Origin: Gibbula magus
Lineage: Eukaryota; Mollusca; Gastropoda; Trochida; Trochidae
DNA: 64,000 nucleotides
Assembly: GCA_936450465.1 (NCBI GenBank)
Contig: OW388297.1
Span: forward strand, 26,616,387 to 26,680,386
Reading direction: 5' to 3'
In this document: positions 39,401-49,924 of the stretch, one piece after another
Layout of the letters: each line of letters opens with the position of its first letter
How positions within the stretch are numbered: position 1 is the first letter of the stretch
Translations under genes and position numbers: made by a program
The notes under the pieces: model-generated
What the model was told of the DNA's origin: nothing
The model's database searches: none
What the model saw: the letters and a program-made list of their open reading frames with translations, nothing else

Positions 39401-42400
39401 GTAAATAAATAAAATGAAGTCACTGAGATGAGTTCTTAAATTCTTGAATATAAAATTTAAAAAAAAGTATAGAACTCTATCAGTATTCAACTATCTATAA
39501 TTGTGCAATAAAACTCCATTCTAAGCGTGAAAGTTTTTCACAAGGTGTAGATGAATATTTTACAGGTGCTTCACATGCTTCTTGCTTTAAAGAGTTACTT
39601 CCCTTACACTGTCAAATATTTACAGTTCAGTACTATGCCTTTTCAAATTATGTAGGATTAATTGTACAAATTATCTTATTTAAATGTTCAACCCAAGGAA
39701 GAAAAGCACAATAAACAATCGAAATGAAGTAGCACAGACTAAGCTGAAATTCCATTCTAAGCATATATTGTTCATGCAAATAAATTTCTCAGCAAGGGGC
39801 TATTCAAATTATTCAATTTAAAAAGCAAATACTGACGGCGGTGTAGTGAAGATCGCATAAAGCAGCTGCTCTCTGTCGCTGGTATAGAGGAAAGTACTCT
39901 GCAGCTCGTCAAAGTAGAACGGGAAATCTCCGGGCACGGAACAATTCATCCGTGCTTTAGAGAAGGTGGTCCAGTTATCTTCTAGTAATATTGTACCCCC
40001 TCTGTCAGTCTGAAATGATAATGAAAAATGATAATGATAATGATAATGATCTATATTTGTATGTCATCTTTCCATTTTCTATATGCTCAAAGCACATGCA
40101 CTTACAAGGGATGGTTGAAGTTAATATAATTCATGAGAGTAAGCATTCGGAGAGGCGCTAACCATGTGAAAAATACATGAATATGGTTATGTTTAACATA
40201 TGTGGATCAAATAAATTATTAACAACAACACAAGAGAAGTAAGAGTCTTGAGAGAAGTTTTAAAGGGTTTTATAAAGCACAAATTTCAAGGGGCAGGTTG
40301 TTTCATAGAGCTGCATATAAAAAGATTCTTTTTCCATATGATTAGATTTATTTATGGATAAAATTATTAATACGTTATTTGTTATTAACAATATTAACAT
40401 CCATTTAGGCCACAGGATATCATATTCTAAAAGTTTGATATTTGTGTCCATACAACTAAATACATTTGTCACATATATTATAGAGAAACATCAGGGTCTT
40501 ACCTTACAGACTCTCCCAACACGTGAATATATTTTCTGTAAAAACAAGTTGCATAATATTTTAAACATGAAAATTGTTTACATATTCAGTGATCATGTTA
40601 TTTTTATTGAATGTATAAACAAATATAATCTGCTATATGTAACATTATTCTTTAGATGCTTAACTTAAAATTGAAGAAATACATGATGAGATTATTCTCA
40701 AGAATGAAAACTTTTAAGTTGGAAATCTAACTAAAAGCAGTGATTGAAATAAGATGGAAATGTTGTGAGCTAGAAACTATCATTTTGTCAATTTTCGTGG
40801 TAAAATTAAGTTAAAACTACCAACTACCACTACTAAAGACTACCAACTCTGAAAAAAAATTACCGAGCCTTATTTCATACACTGCTAGTTGTAATACATA
40901 AATATACTTACTTTACCACAATTTATAAATTCTACTGCGGTTTCTCGGAAGAAAAAGTACACAAAATCTCCTATCTCATAGGTAGATATAAAGTTGGGTT
41001 CTGAAAAAAATGTAGAGAATATAAGTTTATGAAAAGAAAATATTTGTTTAAAGAATTTTCATCACTCTTTTTGATAGTTTTATACACACAAAACACATTT
41101 TGATAGCAAAAGCAGACAGAATCTAAAAAATAAAATATATGTACTTACATGTTTAACTAAAATATCAATTTCATCAAAGTTTATATAGTTCACTACACAA
41201 TATAAAATCTGTATTTTTTACTATGAAATAAATTTCAACATCAAATGACACATATAAACTCCATATAATTTACTTCAAATTCTACTAAAATAGCTCAACC
41301 TTCGTTATGTGAAATAAATCTCAACATAACAGAAACTGAAGAGGACTTGACAAGCTTCAAGAAAAGTTTCCCAGATAGGCTAACATAATTATAGACCTCA
41401 GATTTCTAGCTCATGAATAAACCATGATAACTACGCAACTGCTACAGATAATGGTGTCCTCCGCTCACAAAATTACAGGGGATTCTTACACATTGTCGGT
41501 TTTATTTCACTTCTTCTGGATTTTGTAATAAATAAAATATAAATCTCCAAGAATTTACAATGATAAACTCTTTTTACTCCAAAGGAGTTCATGTTTTTAC
41601 AGTTGTATCCAACACCCTTGCAATTATTTTCATTGGACAAAATACAGAAATGCGTGATTTTCCATTAAAAAATGAAAACTTTTAGAATGATTTTGCTAAT
41701 TTTCTTCTCATTATTTCTGATATAATGTTTATATTTTGGACCCTATGCTATAATAACAGACCTTTTCGACAGAGTTTCTCAAAGAATTTAAAAGAATTTA
41801 TTTCGATGAGAGACGTAAGCACTTAGCATTTTTCCCTGTCTATTCAGTTTCCAACAGCAAATGTCGCTAGAGGATAATGCGTCCTTGTCCTAATATTACG
41901 TGACATTTTAATTGACAAATTTCTCTTCCTTTAAAAAAATCTGCTGACTACATGCAAATATACACTTAATGAGGCTTAAAAATGATGAATATCCTTGATT
42001 ATGAAAATTTACATGCTTTCATGACACATTGGTCTCTTAAAACTGAAATCTTGCGGTAATCTTTTCAGAGATTAATGTGAGAAGACAATACGCATGGAAT
42101 ATCTTTTATGAATAGTCACTAAGTTTTGAAATATGTGACATATTAACATGAGAGCCACCTAAACCCATAAACTGAACATTATTAATTTCATTGTTTTTTA
42201 ACCAATCTAAAGCCAGTGGTCAATCCCAGATATTCCCATTGGTAACAAATTGTGATTCCTGTAAATTGGCCCTCTGAATGGTTCGGCACACATTAACTCA
42301 GTAGGTAAAGTGTTAACATGTTGGCAACTTATGTTACCTACAGCAAGTTAAGGGTTAAGACCTGAAATGACGGAGGTTGTGCCTGAAAGAAGAGTGTTTT

Positions 42401-45400
42401 CACTTCACCTCCCAATCTTCATGGGAACACGGAGGTAAAGGGGGATTATTTTCAGGTGCAAAGCTGTTTACAGTGACAAAGTAGTGATTTTGTGTTAGAT
42501 AACTAGCAACGACATACCTTGCACCTAATTACCTACAACAAAGGCCAATTACCTTGACAGACAACTATTTACCTGTACAAGGTGTAATTATCATAAATCG
42601 TCAGTAGGCATTATACTTACGTCCTTAATTACTCCTTCATTTTCGCCGCAAGCACAATATTCTAATATTCAGCACTTTGTAATAAATGACAACCATAAAC
42701 GAGAAAGTAATGTCAGAAACGTATGTCAGCCATTTTAAGTTTAAATGCCAGAATATTTACTGAATTCAGGTCAACTTTAGTAGAAGGATGTTATCTTCTC
42801 CATTTCTTTGACTTGTGTTCGAAATATATACCATAAACATTACATTTGTTTTTATCAATATGAGAAATTCAGGATTTGAAAAATATTTGTGAAATCTCAG
42901 AAATCAAACTTCAATTTGATTTCATTAAAGATAGAAATGACTCATAACAAATCAATCACCAAGAATTATTCCAATGACTTTAAATAAATTCTAAAAACTT
43001 CATACAATTTCAGTAAAATTAACCTTTTGGGGAAAAAAAGTGATGTTTAACAATGTGTTAATTGACGACTTTGATCACACGTCAACTGTCAACAACCTAA
43101 ATGAAGTCATAACAACATCCTTATCAGATAACCCTTGATAGAAATCTGCAGGACAGTCCCAAATCAGCTGATCAAGCGATGAAATAGACGTCAACTACAA
43201 TGATAGGTCGAACACAAGATGAGACGTCAACTACAATGACAGGTCCAACACAAGATTGACAGCTATAAGCTCATCTTTCACCTCACCTGATGGAACATAT
43301 ATACAACCTGTAGACAATCAGACAGCTGATTAATCGCAACCCATTGAAATATGCATCACAATGTCACCCAGACTCGCCCTGCTTGAAACGATTAACTCTG
43401 GTGACAACATGTCAACTGCAGGATGTCTGTTTTGATCGCTGTGAAGGCGTGATAGATGTTCTAATCAGATAATAAGCATGCTGGGAATTTTATATTAATT
43501 AAGAGGTGAAATTCAACCTTTGGTTATCAGAATATAATTACGTAGATCATAGCATCTTTGTTATATACTGATCCGGTTTATTTAGAATCATTTCACCCAG
43601 ATTTGATCATACTTATCAGGCCCTCCACTGTATATGTTTTGTTGTAAACAAATTTTAAATTTTGACCATATTTGCAAATATCCTAGTGGACTACAGATAT
43701 TCACTTTTCATATATGTAGCTAGCTTTTAACCAGGTTTTCAGTTATTAGTGAAAGGAACAATCGAAGATGCAACAATTGGAGACAGATACTTCACATACT
43801 AAATGCAACAGTTATTTTCACACTATCCAGAAAAGTATCACACTGACCAATCACTTATATGCAGTAGTCCCAAATGTCTTATACAGAGTGGTTTTGTATC
43901 TTCATGAACAGAAATGTAATTCTTTTGATGAAGAAAAAGAAAATATTTTTTTCAAACATTTAATTTTTCGTAAAATAGTTTGTAGAAGTGACAAATATCA
44001 ATCTAAAAAGTCTTAAACAAATGAAATGGAATAAAATATTCCAAAATCATCAAATTTACGATACAAACAAGCTATAAATCTGTTTGGTGGTAAGGTGAGG
44101 AGAGGACAAACAGAATGTGCTGAGGGTCACTTAAACCGGCTGAATTACTGACTGGACAGCGGTCAAGATAGGTTCCGGTCACTTTATGTTGAGATGGAAT
44201 ATTTACGATCAACCCTTTATTGAATCAAGCCCCTTTCTATTATAGTCGCCGACAGTTTGTTTATAGGTAAACAATAGGAAGAGATGAACACCATTAAAAA
44301 GGTGCTGTTTCAATTACCGTTAAGGAGGGAATGTGTCAAAAACAAATATCACATTTATCACTTTCAAAACCCAAGACGATAAACCGCCAAAGATATCACT
44401 AAACAAATAATTAATCCGGATAAGTTACACATGGTGAAATGCAATATTCATAAAGAAATTGTATACAAGTTTTGTTATATGGTCCCCATACGATGTCAAT
44501 ATGAGCGGCACATGCCACCAATCGGCTATGAACTAACTGTTGAACCTTATCAATTTTCAGGAGCTTTAGACTAGCAAAGGGCAGGATATTCACGATACTA
44601 GTGTGATTATAATAAATGGTTGTCCCATTATTGCAATGGACATGATATATACAACATGGCAGTAATAAAAAACAAACACGGCCAGTGAGCAATAAGCACC
44701 ATGTACGTGATATGCGACATGGCAGGAAGCAGCTGTCGCCAATAACCACAGCCCAGTAATGTCCATTTCGGAGCAAATGGACATCATATTTGTAGATGAC
44801 CAGTGTTTGAACATAAAGTAAATTTACTGCTGAAGCGTGAAGAATGCTTTTAAATGTCAGGATAATTTCTAGTGGGAGATTTGTATGGTAGCCTGAAAGG
44901 GTCAAACCTTACATTACCACATAGGTGTTAAAATTTCTGACCATGCTAATATACTCTCTTTCATTGGGTGAGTAATGGCTTGTATATCATGTTAACTGAC
45001 ACTGCTATCAATTAAAATGTCATATGCACGTGGACAGCTTTTCAACACCATACCAGAAGCATTTCAGTCCACACTAAAGAGCATAAATAGCATGGATAAA
45101 CAAATTCTAAAACTTTAAAAATTAAAACTTAAAAAATATTGTCAAATGCTTCGAGGATCTACTTAGTGGTAAATATAACTACAATTATTTGATGAAATAG
45201 TAATGAATCCGGTTTATTGACAGATCAGGGGTCTCCACTGCAACCCCCTATTTGGAAATGCAAAAGGACCAACTGAAATTAATGTTTTGAGCGCATGCGG
45301 GAACAGGGGCATAATAACTATGTTACAGTTTGTTTTGGATCTTGATGATCAGAAATAAATTGCTTGATGAAGCAGGTACCTTTGCAGGTCTGGTTCAGCA

Positions 45401-48400
45401 TCGGTTTGTTCCATAACTCAATAACTACACTCAGAAAATCCTTTAACCACTCACATGTATTCACATTATTATACATATCTACATTTTCATCATCTCAACC
45501 TGTTTACTATCACGTTGCAGACAGTGAACAAACTAGAAGTATATATCATTTTTATCCCCACACAAGCCTTATGATAAAACATGTAGCACATGTCATAAAA
45601 CTCGTATATCTCAGTACTGATTGATATACTCTGTATGCCAGCGCGACAGATGTAAGTATACTAACAATAGGAAGTTATTAATCTTAGCATTCGTGTCAAA
45701 GATAATCTTACTAATCTCATAGATATCATTCTTAATCTTAGTCATGACACAAGATTAATGGTAGAATGAATAATTCGCTTCAAGCTGTCGTGTTTCTGGT
45801 AAGAAATACTTACTATCCATTTATGATCTGTTAATTGAATCAGACATTTGTTTTCAGATTTTACGATTTCAAAAGTTTTTCTTTTAATCAATAAAGATGA
45901 AAGTATCATTAAATTATTCACCATGACATGTGACCAAAAGAAAATTATGATTCACTTGTTTTCCCTGTTTCAGTACTCTCCTATTTGTTCTCTCCAGATT
46001 TCAACATATAAGAATATGTAAAATAAAATGTTCAATAAAACTTTGATGAACATCGATTGAAATTGAAAGATTGGGATTGAAAGAACTTGTACCAACAGAA
46101 ATAACCATTTACGATTCAAGATAACATTTCCTGTCAGTTAATTCAATTACTCTTGGGAAGCATTCGTAAGTTTAAGAACGCCACATCATGTATCAAGTTC
46201 CCATGGACACAGTCAAACTGACTACCGTATTCTCTTGGTTATAAGACCATACTCAAGCCTAACACAGTCAAACTGACTACCGTATTCTCTTGGTTATAAG
46301 ACCATACTCAAGCCTGACACAGTCAAACTGACTACCGTATTCTCTTGGTTATAAGACCATACTCAAGCCTAACACAGTCAAACTGACTACCGTATTCTCT
46401 TGGTTATAAGACCATACTCAAGCCTAAGACCACCCCCACTCTTCGGAGGTTTGTCTTGGTTTGGGGTTATTCTAAGGTTATAGCCCACCTCCAATTTTGC
46501 CAGATGTTCCATGGTCATACATTACATAAATCTATATTATTCTTTTAAGTTAAGTGTCAAAAACCTACATAAAATCTATTCTGACTGTCTGACGGTCTCC
46601 AGTATGAATTTTCATCTGAGTCTGGGTCTCTCCCGTCTTAAAGCCCATCCCCATGTTTTCTAGATGTTTGTTTGCCTGCCCCCGGTCTTATACCAGAGAG
46701 AATATGGTACTACAGAAAATAGTTCCTGGCATCTTGACTCCAACTTGTATCAAATTCCCATGGTCATGATGTACAAAACCCAAACAGAAAATAGTTGCTC
46801 ACATTCTAATAGTAAGCACTTCCTCTGAGTACAGGAAGACAAGTATAACTGATCGTGTTCTAATGCGTATAATTACTTATTATTAGTGTGAGTTCGGCTA
46901 AATGACCTGATACTAACGAGACACTTCCTCTGGACACAAGTGGACACCCAAGTAGCCACTGACCACTGGTTCTACAGGAGACCTGCCTGTAAGGTTCCTC
47001 ATGACTCTCCTACAAGAGTTGGAGCTTACGATATCAACCGAGTGATAATCTGACGCTTCCTGTGTAAATTTGGTCAAGTAATGGTCAACGATACAAGAAA
47101 AACCTCCTTTGAGAAAAATAAATAAGAGCCTCAAATTTATACAAAATTTTTATATTAGAATATTAAAAGTAAATGATATTTTATTTAATGTCATGTAACG
47201 TTATACCATTATAATACCCCCAATACTTCTTGCATTTGGTAATAATTTGTCAGAAGAAGTCAACGATGTGCCAATGAAAAATATATACCAATCTGTGCTT
47301 AAACTAGGAGTCGTCATATATCTCCGTAGAATAAAGATACACTTTGCATATAAAATGAAATATGAAATGAAAAGACACAATTATGTATGTATTTTGAAAG
47401 TATCAATTCAAAACCTTAATCTTGGTATTTGCCAGGCAATGAAGATGTTCATTTTGATTCAGAATGAGATTTGTATTATCAGTCATATTTTGAGTTGCAT
47501 ATACAGTCAAACTTAAATAGTCATACAGCCATTATTATAAGATAGAAAAATGTTGTTATGTGTGTGTGTTTTAAGAGTTTAATGTTGTTAGATGCTTTCA
47601 AAATTTATGATTGTCTGCATAAAAATGTATCTTCAAAATCAAATCAAACTTCCACCCACCATTGAGCCATTTAGAGTTTCTCTGCATGGTACGTAGGTGT
47701 TTAGAGGGTCCAAGATTTCGGTTGATAACTGGATCCCTGGCGGTGATGTCGATGACAGTTGCCGTGTAGAGGTCTCCGTTCGGGGTCATCAACGCTGTTG
47801 CATTCTGGGTAGGGTTGTATGGACAACGAGCCTGGCCATCTATTGTATCTATCACCTGCGTTAAATTGTCGGCCTGAAAAACAACACCAAACACTTGACT
47901 CAACTAACTAATAATATATTAACTTAAGAACTATAGGAAACACATGAAAATTTGTCTTTTTGCACCTGCAATATCAGCAACTTAAGCATGTGAAATAACT
48001 ATTTAATAGATACATTCTTGTTAATAAAAACAATTTAAAAAAATTTTTACATGCTAAAACGTTTTGAAAAGATGTGGTAATTAAAGTATGGATAAAATAA
48101 ACAAAAACATTGTTTAAAACATCTGTTTACATAAAAAAGTTAATTCATTTTGTGAAAAATGTCAACAAATTATAGCTAACAAAAGCTGACAGCTTGAACT
48201 GAAATATTTCACGACTATCTCCAGATAAAGATGAAACCAGTCTGATGAACGTTGAGAATCCCGCTTTTTTAAATAACAATCATATCATAAATCAAGCTTT
48301 CCACACTGGTTGAACTGAATGATATGTATATTAATTTTCCATAGCTTAAATATGACAAAACTTTGTGACATAATCTCATCTTGATCTGTTCAAAGTGACA

Positions 48401-49773
48401 AACTCTAACAAAAAAAAACAATGCCTGCTTACAAAGATAGCTCTTTGCACTGTCAGCTGTAGCATACCCTGTCAGGAGTTGGTGCCTTTATCACTCAGAA
48501 TATCTGAATATCATCTACATTTATGCATTTCTGAACAAACTTGGAGTTTCTCTCCATGACAAGAAAATGACAATAATCTGAACAGCTGTTTGAAGTATAC
48601 ATAGCAATGAAAACATGTCAGATAATATAAAATATGCCCCGTCTCTCATTTTTTAATTATTATGTAGACTCAAAGATATGTCAAACTGTTTCATAACCTT
48701 TTGAAAGAGTTCTGAGCCAAGATTTCATAACTCACAGATGGTTGTGAGTGTCATAATGTACAACTATCCTTGTGCTAAGAGAGCTTTAACAATCTATGTC
48801 CTGCTCTTCAAATCTTCAAAAGATTAAATTGGTTTGAGGTAGCGTCAGATAGCCCGAAACCTGGTTTAAAAACTTTTGGTTGGGGCTGGTAACTTTTTGA
48901 GGTTTTCACTAAATTTACTACCTGAACATAGGAAAGTATGGACCTATTGGTCACACATAGCGTTTAGTAGCGGCACCGAAAGTAGCAATTCCTTCAGGGT
49001 AATAATACAAATCAAGTGAAGGATCGCTGGACTATTATTATTATCATTATAACTTATCAGGTTAATTCCATACAGCTGATATTGGGAACTACATTTTAAA
49101 TCCAGAGATCCCTACGCCGGTCAGTTTACTCACTGGTCGCCAGGTACACATGGGGTTGTAAGCGTTGGTCCCGCAGGAGAAGATGTTGTCGTCGTGTAGG
49201 AGTAAAACACGCACAAAGTTCCGACAATTGTCTTCCGACTGGCCTTTAGCGACACAGATGCTGCGTGTTGTCTCGTCAGATCTCCATTCCGTCGTCTCCA
49301 GATTCTCCAGGCCGTCCAGAGACAAGCGGTATAAACACCCCCTGAAATACAATGATAATAATAATAAGTGATGATTATAAAGAAAATGTTTTGAGGTAGA
49401 TGAACAACATAAAATATGCACATACACCAGACAATTTAAGTACAATTCTCACTAAGGATGACTGCTCCCTGGATTGCGTGTTGCATTTCGGGATAAGCTT
49501 TCTTATCAATAATTTTTTGAATTATTGTTAACCAATCATTCTGATTATTGATAATAAAGTAATAAGAATAAGTGTGGTGCCCTCACAATTCCTTTCAAGC
49601 TCATTTCAAAACTCAAACAAAATATATTACGAAACTGATCCAAAAAGAAAGGAAGAATAAAGTATCCCCTGACCTGGCGCCTACGAGCAGTTGATTCCGT
49701 GTGATGTCCACCGTCAGTTGTACGTAGCCCGTCAGGTCGGTGTGTGAGAACTGGTGGAACTGGGCATCCATGT
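24076..49773 (-). CDS. SEMA5: Class 5 semaphorin, transmembrane guidance protein (18 exons, 5' end missing)
   Basis: Eighteen exons splice to 1,050 residues plus stop. From the first visible residue: sema domain 1-447, PSI domain about 449-495 (CSRFTDPDLC, DPYCGW), then TSR1 and TSR2 in one exon (502-615), TSR3 (616-675), an atypical TPWTPW module (676-737), TSR5 (738-808), TSR6 (809-864), TSR7 (865-914), one membrane span (about 937-961) and an 89-residue cytoplasmic tail. This is the vertebrate SEMA5A/5B and Drosophila Sema5c architecture; no other family joins a sema domain to seven TSRs. Class 5 semaphorins signal through plexins, and their TSRs bind glycosaminoglycans. WxxW motifs suggest C-mannosylation (inference). 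The signal peptide and the first residues are not found. Invertebrates have one class 5 gene, so 5A or 5B is not assigned. The tail ends S-D-L, a possible class I PDZ ligand, and does not resemble the vertebrate tail. Confidence 0.95.
24767..24916 (-). CDS. SEMA5: SEMA5 exon P: TSR7 (short, diverged)
   Basis: A 150-base, phase 1-1 exon encoding EMWSDWSECSAANVQYRHRV, then CDGGETEC and MQPC. It corresponds to the final short SEMA5 repeat (WSEWSDWSECEASGVQVRAR). The central CSxTC is reduced to one cysteine, as in vertebrates. Confidence 0.94.
25187..25354 (-). CDS. SEMA5: SEMA5 exon O: TSR6
   Basis: A 168-base, phase 1-1 exon encoding GEWSCWSAYSPCSVTCGSG, RTRTRACRSPTPG and CELGTC, matching the VDGVWSCWSPWTKCSATCGG repeat. 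The acceptor is TCTCCAG and the donor GTAAGT. Confidence 0.95.
25355..25758 (-). other. SEMA5 intron O/N with a 20-bp tandem repeat
   Basis: A 404-base intron. It contains three tandem copies (25538-25595) of an AAAATCCCATTTTCTGGCC unit. Both TSR introns below it (24486-24766 and 24917-25186) are under 300 bases and featureless. Confidence 0.7.
25538..25595. repeat. Tandem repeat, about 20 bp, three copies
   Basis: Units at 25538, 25558 and 25577 read AAAATCCCATTWTCTKGCC, differing at one or two bases. Confidence 0.85.
25759..25971 (-). CDS. SEMA5: SEMA5 exon N: TSR5
   Basis: A 213-base, phase 1-1 exon with an acidic lead (EDGTAEEPAQ) and a full TSR: WSAWSNWSECDQECGGG, RNRSCDNPQPIGSGQDC and QCNTHSC. 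The donor GTATGA joins it to exon O (GEWSCWS). Confidence 0.95.
27345..27591 (+). mobile_element. Penelope-like element 3' fragment, second copy
   Basis: The plus-strand frame reads FNSINHGKNYLKCKIMAQLG, EDPE, LRWIFKLHP and LNDKIIG-stop. It aligns along its length with the tail of the insertion at 4144-5673 (FNSDGHGKNDLKYEIIAQLR, WIFKLHS, INDKIVG). The noncoding end after the stop also matches (AAGTATCC-TCTGGTCTTC...ACTTAC). The element is 5'-truncated and antisense to SEMA5. The upstream ATG frame from 27296 is not element sequence. Confidence 0.82.
32191..32300. repeat. 23-bp minisatellite, about 4.8 copies
   Basis: Near-identical units of AGTATTTGATGTCATGACAC plus TTT, starting at 32191. 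Each unit contains TGATGTCA, one base from a CRE/ATF site, and a TCATGA palindrome. Confidence 0.92.
32849..33325. repeat. Degenerate minisatellite rich in TGATATA, 35-40 bp units
   Basis: About seven units of TGATATAGCCTACATTCCCT with GGTATAGCTAGT (32849-33120) pass into a related second array (33221-33325) of GATATAGTCTATATACCATT with CAACAGTGATATACCAG. The arrays probably share an origin and have diverged. Confidence 0.85.
34546..34731 (-). CDS. SEMA5: SEMA5 exon M: atypical TPWTPW module
   Basis: A 186-base, phase 1-1 exon encoding KLTPWTPWVRT, YFQQRFRFTCQAEVPDR and RFCFKGERGCYTA. It equals the SEMA5-specific TTPWTPW...EQRFRYTCKA module, a TSR without the usual CSxTC pair. The strong donor CAG|GTGAGC sits inside an open frame that runs on to 34388, so a retained-intron reading is possible but less likely. 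Confidence 0.92.
34732..35509 (-). other. SEMA5 intron L/M with an embedded minisatellite
   Basis: A 778-base intron. Its first 374 bases after the exon L donor are mostly tandem repeat (35136-35465). The rest is unremarkable. Confidence 0.7.
35136..35465. repeat. 39-53 bp minisatellite, eight unit starts
   Basis: GACTCTCCCTGAATATCGGG followed by GTACCTGCTACAGGCTA recurs with starts at 35136, 35179, 35218, 35261, 35307, 35350, 35396 and 35449. Length differences come from extra CAGGCTA modules, giving a partial higher-order pattern of alternating units. Confidence 0.95.
35510..35689 (-). CDS. SEMA5: SEMA5 exon L: TSR3
   Basis: A 180-base, phase 1-1 exon encoding a full TSR: WSVWSGWSSCTSKCQGG, RRRTCNKPTPSRGGIPC and CNTQNC. 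About 45 bases past its donor (in the direction of transcription, toward lower coordinates) the intron continues normally; a minisatellite lies just below it on the plus strand at 35136-35465. Confidence 0.95.
36077..36418 (-). CDS. SEMA5: SEMA5 exon K: TSR1 and TSR2
   Basis: A 342-base, symmetric phase 1-1 exon with two thrombospondin type 1 repeats. TSR1 is WSDWSEWSVC with CMCRHRTCDNPKPFYGGRPC. TSR2 is WTPWTPWSGCTKTCG with RLRYCSNPAPKNGGHNC. WxxWxxW ladders and cysteines are intact. The acceptor is CCTCCTAG. Confidence 0.96.
37128..37264 (-). CDS. SEMA5: SEMA5 exon J: PSI (plexin-semaphorin-integrin) domain
   Basis: A 137-base exon encoding LCTNAQDPYCGWNSINNTCS, then a linker ending FSCPLVKFP. 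C-x7-CGW is the PSI cysteine knot. The donor is GTTAGT. Confidence 0.96.
37633..37709 (-). CDS. SEMA5: SEMA5 exon I: last sema strand and PSI start
   Basis: A 77-base exon encoding GAIFISTQGKVIKVPVERCS then RFTDP. It ends the sema propeller (LFVG-REHVVKIPLKRC in SEMA5A) and starts the PSI domain. Confidence 0.95.
38086..38284 (-). CDS. SEMA5: SEMA5 exon H: sema domain blades
   Basis: A 199-base exon encoding WTHIVVDVVEGKTGMFEVVF, LATADGKIRKM and CLLEEIKIVP. It matches VAVDVV-G, IIYLATDYGTIKKV and SCLLEEIEL of SEMA5A. Confidence 0.96.
38655..38794 (-). CDS. SEMA5: SEMA5 exon G: sema domain, variable loop
   Basis: A 140-base exon with above-average GC. It begins CQSPGAGSKRSPTASANSLE, corresponding to the FQCGTVDQG loop, and continues MYQLMDEAAQPSTFQPLL. 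The cysteine is retained; the loop is diverged. Confidence 0.92.
39263..39398 (-). CDS. SEMA5: SEMA5 exon F: sema domain, SAVCVYN and GPFK
   Basis: A 136-base exon encoding NSIAGSAVCVYNMESFKKVF then TGPFKYQENAKSAW. The SAVCVY and F-GPFK(Y)QE motifs are diagnostic for semaphorins. The donor is GTAGGC. Confidence 0.97.
39837..40009 (-). CDS. SEMA5: SEMA5 exon E: sema domain, LNCS and TTF region
   Basis: A 173-base exon encoding LLEDNWTTFSKARMNCSVPG and FPFYFDELQSTFLY, with the conserved FxKARLxCS and P(F/Y)YxxLQ motifs. The acceptor is CATTTCAG and the donor GTCAGT. Confidence 0.96.
40010..40911 (-). other. Introns flanking the SEMA5 microexon
   Basis: Intron 40010-40502 (493 bases) has an AATGAT microsatellite at about 40021-40050. 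Intron 40536-40911 (376 bases) has no feature I recognise. Confidence 0.7.
40503..40535 (-). CDS. SEMA5: SEMA5 33-base microexon: KIYSRVGRVCK
   Basis: Eleven codons, phase 0 at both ends, between acceptor TTTTTACAG and donor GTAAGA. The peptide KIYSRVGRVCK aligns with TVFSRAARVCK of SEMA5A and lies exactly between exons D and E. It carries a conserved sema-domain cysteine. Too short for ORF finding, it is identified by homology plus splice sites. Skipping it would keep the frame. Confidence 0.92.
40912..41000 (-). CDS. SEMA5: SEMA5 exon D: sema domain, YFFFRE motif
   Basis: An 89-base exon encoding PNFISTYEIGDFVYFFFRET then AVEFINCGK, matching PNFVSSYDIGNFTYFFFREN of SEMA5A. It ends in phase 0 at GTAAGT. 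Confidence 0.96.
43188..43259. repeat. 36-bp tandem duplication
   Basis: AGACGTCAACTACAATGATA with GGTCGAACACAAGATG is repeated at 43224-43259 with three substitutions. Confidence 0.85.
46207..46426. repeat. 55-bp minisatellite, four near-identical copies
   Basis: Unit starts at 46207, 46262, 46317 and 46372, each beginning ACACAGTCAAACTGACTACC. The copies differ at about one base, so the array is recent or homogenised. The single-copy flank 46427-46720 includes a diverged inverse of CTCTTGGTTATAAG (CTTATACCAGAGAG at about 46690). Confidence 0.95.
47660..47873 (-). CDS. SEMA5: SEMA5 exon C: sema domain, RCPYNP motif
   Basis: A 214-base exon encoding GQARCPYNPTQNATALMTPN, GDLYTATVIDITARDPVINR and SKWLN, hallmark semaphorin strands (RCPY, LYxAT, DP-IYR-LG, LRT, KWL). 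A probable N-glycosylation site is NAT. Confidence 0.96.
47874..49133 (-). other. SEMA5 intron B/C, nothing recognised
   Basis: A 1.26 kb AT-rich intron with no repeat array or conserved peptide. The adjoining intron 49342-49673 is also plain, with a short ATA/TAA run. Confidence 0.6.
49134..49341 (-). CDS. SEMA5: SEMA5 exon B: sema domain
   Basis: A 208-base exon encoding GCLYRLSLDGLENLETTEWR, then CRNFVRVLLLHDDNIFSCGT and NAYNPMC. It carries the conserved sema cysteines and the CGTNA(Y/F)xPxC motif. The acceptor is GTATTTCAG and the donor GTGAGT. Confidence 0.96.
49674..49773 (-). CDS. SEMA5: SEMA5 first visible exon (A): early sema domain
   Basis: A 100-base exon, entered with one base from an unseen upstream exon. 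It encodes FHQFSHTDLTGYVQLTVDIT then RNQLLVGA, equal to the FDPGQKELVVGARN strand of SEMA5A. The acceptor is TTTTCCAG and the donor GTCAGG. About 50 to 80 residues, including the signal peptide, should precede it. Confidence 0.9.
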
Positions 49774-49924
49774 CTGGAAAACAAATATAAACAGTTAGAT
49801 CGAATATAGCCAATGAATAAAAAATAATTAATATATGAAATAAAAAAAATAATGAAATAACAACAGAATGTAAAATAATCATGGTGGTTTTTTGTTTTTG
49901 ATATTGGTTTTGACATATACCAGT

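Larger units (their letters stand above)
35690..39836 (-). other. SEMA5 introns longer than 300 bases between exons E and L
   Basis: The introns are 35690-36076, 36419-37127, 37265-37632, 37710-38085, 38285-38654, 38795-39262 and 39399-39836. All are 370 to 710 bases with GT/AG borders. No repeat, RNA or extra exon is recognised. Open frames on the plus strand here (for example 38595-38928) are antisense shadows of exons. Confidence 0.7.
41001..47659 (-). other. SEMA5 intron C/D, 6.7 kb
   Basis: It holds a 36-bp tandem duplication at 43188-43259 and a 55-bp minisatellite at 46207-46426. A 164-codon minus-strand frame at 44411-44905 has no recognisable domain. I see nothing else on either strand. 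Confidence 0.65.
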
